This document shows positions 1 to 6,049 of a stretch of DNA of 8,335 bases, piece by piece. The position numbers were made by a program, and so were the translations under genes. The DNA is from Hyphomicrobiales bacterium (GTDB taxonomy: Bacteria; Pseudomonadota; Alphaproteobacteria; Rhizobiales; Afifellaceae). The stretch is taken from assembly GCA_013812985.1 (NCBI GenBank), contig JACCSN010000737.1, forward strand, positions 1 to 8,335. The letters are read 5' to 3'. The notes beneath the pieces are model-generated. The model made no database searches. It saw nothing but the letters and a program-made list of their open reading frames with translations, and was not told the DNA's origin. Each line of letters opens with the position of its first letter. The stretch's first letter is position 1.

Positions 1-2322
1 GTGCTGCTGCGCCGGTTTGAATCCGTCGCTCAGACGGCCTGCCGAAAGGGAGAGACGCCCGGCTTCCTGCATCTCTACGTCGGCGAGGAAGCGACGGCGG
101 TCGGCGTCTGCGCGCATCTGCGGTCCACCGACTGGATCACCTCGACCCATCGCGGTCATGGTCATGCGCTCGCCAAGGGAATGGATCCGCGCATCCTCAT
201 GGCGGAGCTGTTCGGCAAGCGCGACGGCTGCTGCGGCGGCCGCGGCGGCACGATGCATCTCTACGACCGTTCCGTCGGGTTGTTTGGGACCAACGGCATC
301 GTCGCGGCCGGCATCAGCCACGCCGTCGGCGTCGGCATGAGCGCCCGCACGCAAGGGCGCGACGCGGTTGGCGTCGCCTTCTTCGGCGATGGCGCCACCA
401 GCCATGGCGGCTTCCACGAATCCCTGAATTTCGGCGGGGTGCAGAAGGCACCGGCGGTGTTCGTGTGCGAGAACAACCTCTACGCCACCGCCACGCCGCT
501 CAAGATGGCCACGCTCAATCCCGAGATCGCGACGCGGGCCGCCGCATACGGGATCCCGGGCGTGGCCGTCGACGGCAACGACGTGATCGCCGTCTGGGAG
601 GTGATGCGCGAGGCCGCCGCACGGGCGCGGCGCGGCGAGGGTCCGACCCTCATCGAGGCGAAGACCTACCGCACGGTCGGTCATCACGAAGGCGACCCGG
701 TGGTCGGCGCCTACCGCACCCAGGCGGAAGTCGACGAATGGGCGCGGCGCGATCCGATCACCTCCTTCCGCGGCCGGCTTGTCGACGAGTTCGAGGTCGC
801 ATCGATCCAGGAGCTCGACGCGATCGACGCCCGCGTGGACGCGGTGGTGCGGGAGGCGCTCACCTTTGCCCGCAACTCGCCCGAGCCCGATTCCGGCACG
901 ACGTTCCATCACGTCTTCGCCGAGCCGCTGAACCCGCCGGCGGCGCTGGCCGCGTTGGCGGCTTCCGGTGGTCCGGTTACGAGCTGGCTCGACGCCGTCC
1001 GCGACGGCATCGCGGAGGAGATGCGGCGCGATCCGCACATCCTCTATTTCGGCGAGGGCACCGGCGAGCGCGGCGGCACCTTCGCTCACACCAGGAACCT
1101 CTTCGGGGAATTCGGGCCGGCCCGCATGGTCGATACGCCAATCTCCGAGCAGGGTTTTACCGGCGCCGCGCTCGGCGCCTCGGCCACGGGCGCGCGCACG
1201 ATCGCCGACCTGATGTTCGCCGATTTCCTCTTCGAGGCGGCCGGGCAGATCGTGCTGCAGGCGGCCAAGCTCCGCTACATGTCGAACGGCCAGATGAACG
1301 CGCCCATGGTGGTGCGCGTCGGCACAGGCGCCGTCCGCAGCGCCGGCCCGCACCATTCCGGCGCCTACCATCCGATGTGGGCGCATGTGCCGGGCCTCAT
1401 CGTCTGCCTGCCGTCGACGCCGGCCGACGCCAAGGGGCTGATGAAGACGGCGCTCCGCGCCTACGACCCTGTCCTCATGCTGGAGATGAAGGCGCTGTTC
1501 GCCACGAAGGGCGAGGTGCCGGCCGGCGAGCATTTCGTCCCGTTCGGGGTGGCGCGCATCGCACGCGCGGGCAGGGACCTGACGATCGTCTCCGCCGGGC
1601 AGCTCCTCCATCGATCGCTGGAAGCCGCCGAGGCGCTCGCCGCCGAGGGAATCGATTGCGAGGTGATCGACCTACGCACGATCATGCCGCTCGATGTGTC
1701 GACCGTCGCCGAGAGCGTCGCCAGGACCCACCGCCTGCTGATCGTCGACGAGGGCTGGGCGATGTGTGGCGTCGGCGCCGAACTCGGCCAGGCCATGAAC
1801 GAGCTCTGCTTCGACGAGCTCGACGCGCCGGTCGGCCGGCTGCACACCGAGCCGGTGACGCATCCGCTCGCCCCTGCTTTGGAGCGCGCGATGCTGGTCG
1901 ACGCCCCCAAGATCGTGGCGGCGGCGAAGGGCTTGATGGAGGGCCGCGCCCCGCTTCCCTGGCACTGGCGGCATCCGGCCATTGGGGCGGCGACCGCTCC
2001 AACCCTGGCTTCCGAAAAATCAAAGCCGGCGGCCGGAAGCTCCGAGGCGAAGCAAGCGCCTCAAGCGGCGGCAGCCGTCCCGGCTTCCGGCGGAGGCGAG
2101 CCGATCACCATGCCCTTCGGCGACCTGACGGTCAGCGAGGGCAAGATCGTCCGCTGGGCGAAGGCGGAAGGCGACGTCGTGAAGCCGGGCGAGCTTGTGG
2201 CCGAGATCGAGACCGACAAGGCGGTGGTCGAGATCGAAGCCCCCGCCGGCGGCCGGCTGGCGATCGAGCTGCCGCTCGGCGCGGTGGTGCCGATGGGCGG
2301 CCGCATCGGTTCGGTGCTTTAG
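1..2322 (+). CDS. Fused 2-oxoacid dehydrogenase E1 (alpha + beta) with C-terminal lipoyl domain, 5' end probably cut by window edge
   Basis: Thiamine-diphosphate-dependent E1 of a pyruvate/acetoin/branched-chain 2-oxoacid dehydrogenase type complex, with both halves in one 773-residue chain. Residues about 1-310 are E1-alpha: THRGHGH at 49-55 and a TPP/Mg motif with GDG at 129-131 and NN at 158-159 (26 residues between). Residues about 325-655 are E1-beta: DTPISEQG at 378-385, where E383 matches the TPP-activating glutamate, then the HHS of the 'GxxHS' motif at 451-453. An Ala/Pro-rich linker (about 660-700) leads to a lipoyl domain (about 701-773) with ETDKA at 737-741; K740 is the predicted lipoylation site. 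No E2 catalytic or E3 domain is present, so partners must be encoded elsewhere. The readable chain starts at MLLRRFE, about 15-20 residues into usual E1-alpha proteins, so the GTG at base 1 is probably internal. It is the first visible gene of an operon with the Ldh-type gene 61 bases downstream. Substrate is not determinable; acetoin or another 2-oxo compound are options. Confidence 0.9.
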   Translation: MLLRRFESVAQTACRKGETPGFLHLYVGEEATAVGVCAHLRSTDWITSTHRGHGHALAKGMDPRILMAELFGKRDGCCGGRGGTMHLYDRSVGLFGTNGIVAAGISHAVGVGMSARTQGRDAVGVAFFGDGATSHGGFHESLNFGGVQKAPAVFVCENNLYATATPLKMATLNPEIATRAAAYGIPGVAVDGNDVIAVWEVMREAAARARRGEGPTLIEAKTYRTVGHHEGDPVVGAYRTQAEVDEWARRDPITSFRGRLVDEFEVASIQELDAIDARVDAVVREALTFARNSPEPDSGTTFHHVFAEPLNPPAALAALAASGGPVTSWLDAVRDGIAEEMRRDPHILYFGEGTGERGGTFAHTRNLFGEFGPARMVDTPISEQGFTGAALGASATGARTIADLMFADFLFEAAGQIVLQAAKLRYMSNGQMNAPMVVRVGTGAVRSAGPHHSGAYHPMWAHVPGLIVCLPSTPADAKGLMKTALRAYDPVLMLEMKALFATKGEVPAGEHFVPFGVARIARAGRDLTIVSAGQLLHRSLEAAEALAAEGIDCEVIDLRTIMPLDVSTVAESVARTHRLLIVDEGWAMCGVGAELGQAMNELCFDELDAPVGRLHTEPVTHPLAPALERAMLVDAPKIVAAAKGLMEGRAPLPWHWRHPAIGAATAPTLASEKSKPAAGSSEAKQAPQAAAAVPASGGGEPITMPFGDLTVSEGKIVRWAKAEGDVVKPGELVAEIETDKAVVEIEAPAGGRLAIELPLGAVVPMGGRIGSVL

Positions 2323-2336
2323 CCGCCGCTCCGTTT

Positions 2337-2354
2337 GCCGGCCTGAAAGCCGGC
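2337..2354 (+). other. GC-rich intercistronic hairpin
   Basis: Perfect 6-bp arms GCCGGC at 2337-2342 and 2349-2354 enclose CTGAAA, in the 61-base gap between the E1 fusion and the Ldh-type gene. There is no T-run after it, so it is not a standard terminator. It could be an mRNA stability or processing element that sets relative expression of the two genes. Such short GC hairpins are common by chance in DNA of this composition. Confidence 0.3.
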
Positions 2355-2383
2355 GGCGGGCAAGCTTCGGGGAGGGGAGCCGA

Positions 2384-3517
2384 GTGGCTATCGAGCATAT
2401 CGACGGGGTGCTTTGCCCCGCCGCCGATCTCGCCGCCTTTGTCCGGTCGCTCGTTGCCGCCGCCGGAATCGACGCGGCCAGCGCCGAGGCGGTATCGCGC
2501 GCCTTGGTCGACGCGTCCTCGCGCGGCGTCGACACGCACGGCGTCCGCCTCGCGCCCTGGTATCTCCAGATGATCGAAGGCGGCCGGGTCAACCGCCATC
2601 CTCGCCTCTCCTTCGAGCGCAAGGCGGCCGCCGTCGGCCATGTCGATGCCGATGACGGCTTTGGCCATGGTGCGAGCTATCGCGCCATCGAGGAAGGCGT
2701 CGCCATCGCACGGGAAACGGGCCTCGCGGCGATCACGGTCGGCCGCTCGTCGCACCATGGCGCGACCGGCTGCTACACGCTCGCCGCCGCCCGCCAGGGC
2801 TTTGCCGCGATCGGCATGACGCACGCTGATTCGGCCGTCGTGCCGTTCGGCGGCAGCAAGCCCTTCTTCGGCACCAACCCGATCAGTTTCGCCGTGCCGG
2901 CCCCGGGCGAGGAGCCGATGCTCCTCGACATGGCGACGAGCAGCATCCCCGCCAATCGCATCATGCTGCGCCGGGCGACCGGGGTTCCGCTGCCGCCCGA
3001 CGTGGCGGTGACGGTCGACGGGCACGCAACCCGCGACGCCGGGGAGGCGACCGCGCTGCTGCCGCTCGGCGGGGCCGGGTTCGGCTACAAGGGCGCCGGG
3101 CTGGCCGCCATGGTGGATGTGCTCTGCTCGGCCTTCACCGGCATGGGCCACGGCGCAACGTTCGCGCCCCAGGGCGGCCCCGATTTCTCCCAGCCGATTC
3201 CGCTCGGGCATTTTTTCCTGATCCTGACGCCGGCGCTCTTCCAGGCGGCCGAGGTGTTCGATGCCCGGATCGGGGCGATGCTCCGGGACCTTCGCGAGCA
3301 GCCGGCCCATCCCGGCCAGCGCGTCATGGCGCCGGGGGACATTGAGAAGGCTGAAGCCACCCGTCGCGCGCGGGACGGCGTCCCGGTCGACTGGACGACC
3401 TGGCGCGCGCTGGAGGCCGCCGCAGGCCACTACGCCTGCGCCGTTCCGGCATGGGTCCCGACCGCCCCACAGGCCAGCGACACAGAAGCGGCGGCGATCC
3501 GGGAGAGCGCGTCGTGA
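2384..3517 (+). CDS. Ldh_2 family (malate/L-lactate dehydrogenase type 2) NAD(P)-dependent oxidoreductase
   Basis: A 377-residue member of the Ldh_2 family (type-2 malate/lactate, ureidoglycolate and 2,3-diketogulonate dehydrogenases), soluble enzymes that interconvert 2-hydroxyacids and 2-oxoacids with NAD(P)H. Visible family signatures are SRGVDTHGV with the catalytic-type histidine H52, SHHGATGCY (H124-H125), GGSKPFFGTNP with T164-N165-P166, the DMATS motif, and a late GYKG segment. The GTG at 2384 is chosen because GGAGGGGAG (2371-2379) lies just upstream and the family N-terminus starts here. The frame is open further upstream, but that part overlaps the E1 gene and has no family similarity. 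At 377 residues it is slightly longer than the usual 330-360, with a tail after the conserved core. Its TGA overlaps the GTG of the next gene. Next to an E1 2-oxoacid dehydrogenase, it may supply the 2-oxoacid. Family is confident; the substrate is unknown. Confidence 0.88.
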   Translation: MAIEHIDGVLCPAADLAAFVRSLVAAAGIDAASAEAVSRALVDASSRGVDTHGVRLAPWYLQMIEGGRVNRHPRLSFERKAAAVGHVDADDGFGHGASYRAIEEGVAIARETGLAAITVGRSSHHGATGCYTLAAARQGFAAIGMTHADSAVVPFGGSKPFFGTNPISFAVPAPGEEPMLLDMATSSIPANRIMLRRATGVPLPPDVAVTVDGHATRDAGEATALLPLGGAGFGYKGAGLAAMVDVLCSAFTGMGHGATFAPQGGPDFSQPIPLGHFFLILTPALFQAAEVFDARIGAMLRDLREQPAHPGQRVMAPGDIEKAEATRRARDGVPVDWTTWRALEAAAGHYACAVPAWVPTAPQASDTEAAAIRESAS

Positions 3518-4155
3518 AAGTCGAATTGAGCGGCAAGCTCGCCGTGCTCACCGGCGCCAGCGGCGCCCTGGGCAAGGCTATCGCCGACGCCCTGTCCGCC
3601 AACGGCGCGACCGTCGCCTCGGTCGATGCCCGCGACGGACCGCTGTCGGAAGCGGCTCTGGATCGCGCGGTTGGGCGTTCCGGCGAACCGTTCCTGCTGG
3701 TCAATCTCAGCCGCGGCGCCGAGGGCCTGCCGGATGGCGATCAGCCCGCGGAGGTTGGGGCCGAGCTGCGGGACTTTACCCTGGCAACCCGCCATTTGGC
3801 GGCGCGGGTGACGCGGGTCGTGAACGTCGTCTCAGCCGCCGGGCTGGTGCCGTTGCGGGGCGCGGCGGTCTTCTCGGCGGAGCAGGCGGGATTGGTGGCG
3901 CTGACCCGGACGCTGGCCATGGAACTCGGGCCGCGGGTGATGGTCAACGCCGTCGCAGTCGGCTCCTTCGCCGCGGCCGAGGGAGAGCCACGGGCGGCGC
4001 GGCTCCTGAGCCATACCGCCCTCAAGCGGCCGGCGCGGCCCGGCGAAATCGTCGCCGCCGTGCTGTTCCTGGCCGACCCGGCGAACACCTACATGTCCGG
4101 GCATACGCTGAACGTGGATGGCGGGTGGGCGGCGGGATACGCCCGCGATTTCTGA
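3514..4155 (+). CDS. Shortened SDR-fold protein lacking catalytic Tyr and Lys (probable pseudoenzyme)
   Basis: A 213-residue Rossmann protein of the short-chain dehydrogenase/reductase superfamily, about 40 residues shorter than classical members. The N-terminal dinucleotide motif is TGASGALG (13-20), with Ala18 where TGxxxGxG has its middle Gly; D38 at the end of strand 2 would favour NAD. The NNAG motif is replaced by VNLSRG. The active-site Ser is kept (S107 in NVVSAAG), but the YxxxK pair, expected 13 residues later, reads F120-S-A-E-Q124, so Tyr and Lys are both gone. The C-terminus (NTYMSGHTLNVDGGWAAGY) is intact and closely resembles that of the SDR at 5122-5898. Missing stretches lie between strand 2 and the Ser (35 residues relative to that neighbour) and in the substrate loop (about 10). 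GTG start overlaps the preceding stop as GTGA, with GGAG at 3502-3505, implying translational coupling. The frame is clean, so it is likely expressed, as a non-catalytic subunit, ligand-binding protein or decaying paralogue. Confidence 0.85.
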   Translation: MKVELSGKLAVLTGASGALGKAIADALSANGATVASVDARDGPLSEAALDRAVGRSGEPFLLVNLSRGAEGLPDGDQPAEVGAELRDFTLATRHLAARVTRVVNVVSAAGLVPLRGAAVFSAEQAGLVALTRTLAMELGPRVMVNAVAVGSFAAAEGEPRAARLLSHTALKRPARPGEIVAAVLFLADPANTYMSGHTLNVDGGWAAGYARDF

Positions 4156-4172
4156 TGCCGGCCGCCCTCCGT

Positions 4173-4961
4173 TCAGGTCAGGTCATTGGGCGCGTCATAG
4201 GTGACGCTGAAGCTGTCGGCGCGGTTCCTGGCGATCGACAGCTCGACGATGTCGCCACCCTCGGCGCGGTAGAGCATCTGGGCGATCAGGATGGGCGCGC
4301 CCTCGGGACAACCCAGATCGAGCGCGAGTTCCGCATCGGCGATTTCCGCCTTGAGGGTCACGCGCGCGCCGGAAAGCCGGATCCCGAGCTGGCGCTGGAC
4401 CGAGCGAAAGACCACCACGTCGTCGAAATCGGAACGGCCGAGGCGGCTGCCGACCGATGGCGGGAAATAGATCGTGTGTTGGCTGACCGCCTTGTCGCCG
4501 ACATGGAGGATGGCGCGCAGGCAGTAGCAGGGCTCGGATGCCGGCAGGCCGAACGCCGCGCTGGCCAGCGCCGATCGCTCCGCGCCATAGGAGCGGATGC
4601 GGAGCCTGCGGTCGCGCGTCGACTCGACGATCGCCGCGAGGCTATGGAAATCGATGCTCGGCCGCATCAGCGGCTCCGACGCCGCGACCAATGCCGGCTT
4701 GGCGGCCCGCTTTCGAATGAGCCCCTCGTCCTGGAGCTCGCGGAGGCCGCGCCGGACCGTGATCAGGCTGATCGCGAAGCGGTCGGCGATCTCAGCTTCC
4801 TTCGGCAGGGCCGAGCCGATCGGGAAGGTGCCGGCGGCAATCTGCCGGCGAAGGATGTCGGCGAGCTGCTGATAGAGCGGGCCTCGGCGCCGGTCGAGCG
4901 ACTCGGCCGCGAGCAGGTCGACGCCGGCGGTCGCCAGGCCCTTGATGCTGTCGTCGAGCAA
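4173..4961 (-). CDS. GntR family (HutC/UTRA type) transcriptional regulator
   Basis: Probable ligand-responsive DNA-binding repressor of 262 residues. The winged helix-turn-helix (about 28-90) begins PLYQQLADILRRQI, followed by GSALPKEAEIADRFAISLITVRRGLRELQDEGLI, the classic GntR recognition region. The usual wing motif GxGTFV is replaced by AAKPALVA. The rest (about 100-260) fits a UTRA effector domain, the HutC-subgroup sensor that typically binds sugars, amino acids or related small molecules. No ATG is available near the expected start. TTG at 4961-4959 is chosen because AAGGA (4974-4970) sits 8 bases upstream; an earlier in-frame TTG at 5015 would add 18 residues without a clear ribosome site. 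It is transcribed towards the E1/Ldh/SDR operon (17 bases between stop codons) and divergently from the SDR at 5122. It most likely controls that SDR, itself and perhaps the operon. The inducer is unknown. Confidence 0.88.
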   Translation of the reverse strand: MLDDSIKGLATAGVDLLAAESLDRRRGPLYQQLADILRRQIAAGTFPIGSALPKEAEIADRFAISLITVRRGLRELQDEGLIRKRAAKPALVAASEPLMRPSIDFHSLAAIVESTRDRRLRIRSYGAERSALASAAFGLPASEPCYCLRAILHVGDKAVSQHTIYFPPSVGSRLGRSDFDDVVVFRSVQRQLGIRLSGARVTLKAEIADAELALDLGCPEGAPILIAQMLYRAEGGDIVELSIARNRADSFSVTYDAPNDLT

Positions 4962-5121
4962 GCAGGAATTCCTTGTCAAAGCGCCGATCCGTGGAACCGG
5001 TGGCGCGTCATGCAACGGGACGAGCGGGCGGGGCGCCCGTAAGAAGAACCGTCATCATAGCCGATCGGACGGCCGAAAGAACGCCCGTCCCTCCACCGCA
5101 ACATCAGCCCGGAGAATTCGA
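4962..5121. promoter_or_regulatory. Divergent control region between GntR regulator and SDR
   Basis: This 160-base gap must hold both promoters and, by analogy with other divergent GntR pairs, the operator. Visible symmetric elements are AGGAATTCCT (4964-4973, perfect, covering the regulator's ribosome site), ACCGGT (4996-5001) inside GCGCC/GGCGC arms (4981-4985 and 5002-5006), GGGCGCCC (5031-5038) and CCGATCGG (5061-5068). None is a recognisable HutC consensus, and I could not place a convincing -35/-10 pair for either gene. GGAG at 5111-5114 is the ribosome site of the SDR. Confidence 0.5.
4964..4974 (-). promoter_or_regulatory. Ribosome binding site deciding a TTG start, embedded in a palindrome
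   Basis: Read on the minus strand, AAGGA (4974-4970) lies 8 bases before TTG (4961-4959), the reason this start is preferred for the GntR gene. The same bases form the perfect 10-bp palindrome AGGAATTCCT (4964-4973), so protein bound there, or RNA folding, could influence regulator translation or transcription. The start choice is likely; the regulatory role is only an inference. Confidence 0.45.
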
Positions 5122-5898
5122 ATGCAGGCCGATCTCAGCGAACAGGTCGCGTTCGTCACCGGCGCGGCCGGCGGCATCGGTCGGGCCACCGCACAGCGGC
5201 TCGCCGCCAACGGCGCGGCGATCGTCGTCGCCGACATCGACGGACCCGGCGCGGCCGCGACGGCCGCCGAGCTGCCGCGTGCGATCGCGGTCGAGATGGA
5301 CGTGCGCGACGCCGGCGCGGTCGAGCGCGCCGTCAACGCTACGATCGAGCATTTCGGCCGCCTCGACATCCTCATCAACAATGCCGGCGTCAACACCTTC
5401 AAGAACCGCGTCGACATCGACGCATTCCCCGAGGACGAGTGGCATCGCATCGTGAGCGTCGACCTCGACGGGCTCTATTTGGTCAGCCGCGCCGCGGCGC
5501 AGCCGATGATCAGGCAGGGCTCCGGCCGCATCGTCAATGTCGCCTCGGTGGTCGGCGTCACCGCGATGCGCCTGCAGAGCCCGTTCGTCGCCGCCAAGGC
5601 GGGCGTCATCCACCTCACCCGCTCGATGGCGCTTGAACTGGGACCGAAGGGTATCCTGGTCAATTCCATCGCCCCCGGCTCGGTCATGACGGAAGGGACC
5701 AAGCAGCTGTTCTACGGCGAGGAGGGCTCCTTCCGCGCCCAGACGGCGGCCTTCCTCAAGCACGTCCCGCTTGGCCGGCCGGCGACCGTCGACGAGATCG
5801 CCGAAGCGATCCTGTTCCTCTGCGCGCCGGCCAATTCCTACATGACCGGCCATCTGATGATGGTCGACGGCGGCTGGACCGCCGGCTACATGATGTGA
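5122..5898 (+). CDS. SDR family protein with Phe in place of the catalytic Tyr
   Basis: A 258-residue protein with the normal length and layout of classical SDR oxidoreductases. It shows TGAAGGIG (13-20) for dinucleotide binding, D38 after strand 2 (favouring NAD(H)), NNAG at 86-89, active-site Ser S142 in NVASVVG, and the C-terminal TGHLMMVDGGW. Two active-site positions are unusual. The YxxxK motif, 13 residues after the Ser, reads F155-V-A-A-K159, so the proton-donating Tyr is Phe while Lys is kept. The helix-4 Asn of the N-S-Y-K tetrad appears to be D114 (SVDLDGLY). No Tyr lies seven residues before K159, so it is not a FabI-type YxxxxxxK enzyme. ATG at 5122 is supported by GGAG at 5111-5114. 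It is divergent from the GntR gene and related at the C-terminus to the shortened SDR at 3514. It may carry out non-redox chemistry, a slow or substrate-assisted reaction, or binding only. SDR fold certain, function open. Confidence 0.9.
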   Translation: MQADLSEQVAFVTGAAGGIGRATAQRLAANGAAIVVADIDGPGAAATAAELPRAIAVEMDVRDAGAVERAVNATIEHFGRLDILINNAGVNTFKNRVDIDAFPEDEWHRIVSVDLDGLYLVSRAAAQPMIRQGSGRIVNVASVVGVTAMRLQSPFVAAKAGVIHLTRSMALELGPKGILVNSIAPGSVMTEGTKQLFYGEEGSFRAQTAAFLKHVPLGRPATVDEIAEAILFLCAPANSYMTGHLMMVDGGWTAGYMM

Positions 5899-5913
5899 TG
5901 GCTTGTGCTACGA

Positions 5914-5929
5914 TGCCGACTGATCGGCA
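5914..5929 (+). terminator. Possible terminator hairpin after the SDR gene
   Basis: A 6-bp stem TGCCGA/TCGGCA with loop CTGA begins 16 bases after the SDR stop codon. There is no T-tract, so a rho-independent function is weak; it could instead protect the 3' end or pause polymerase. Confidence 0.3.
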
Positions 5930-5972
5930 GCCGCTCTAGAGCGCGTTTCATGTACTGTTCTTTCCGCGGCGT

Positions 5973-5989
5973 CTGACGCACCGCATCAG
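5973..5989 (-). terminator. Possible terminator hairpin after the sigma factor gene
   Basis: On the minus-strand RNA, CUGAUGC-GGU-GCGUCAG forms a 7-bp stem (one G-U pair) about 60 bases downstream of the sigma factor stop. No U-tract follows, so this is a weak candidate 3' end signal. Confidence 0.25.
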
Positions 5990-6049
5990 TTGAGCGAACA
6001 TCACATTTTCACGTTGCACAAGTTTGGCCGGCAGGGGTCCCGGATTGTG

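Larger units (their letters stand above)
5899..6049. other. Convergent intergenic region with weak hairpins and a palindrome
   Basis: No gene is visible here. The region separates two convergent genes. It holds TGCCGA-CTGA-TCGGCA (5914-5929), a 12-bp perfect palindrome CGCTCTAGAGCG (5932-5943) followed by CGTTTCA, and a 7-bp stem with a 3-base loop (5973-5989). The stretch around CTCTAGAGCGCGTTTCA recalls a degenerate interspersed intergenic repeat common in Hyphomicrobiales genomes, from memory only. Its A+T content rises towards 5990-6025. Confidence 0.4.

Noticed and set aside
465..2573. 702-codon plus-strand frame inside the E1 fusion, and a 593-codon frame at 3261-5042
   Set aside because: Both are Arg/Gly-rich low-information translations overlapping genes with clear catalytic motifs (TPP, lipoyl, SDR, GntR), so they are frame shadows.
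2132..3430. Long open frame of 432 codons on the minus strand opposite the Ldh-type gene
   Set aside because: It is rich in Arg, Ala and Gly with no recognisable motifs, and lies opposite a gene with strong family signatures. It is a high-GC shadow.
4974..4979. TTGACA on the minus strand, a perfect sigma-70 -35 hexamer near the GntR start
   Set aside because: No -10 element follows at 16-18 bases, and its position would put the transcript start inside the GntR coding region.
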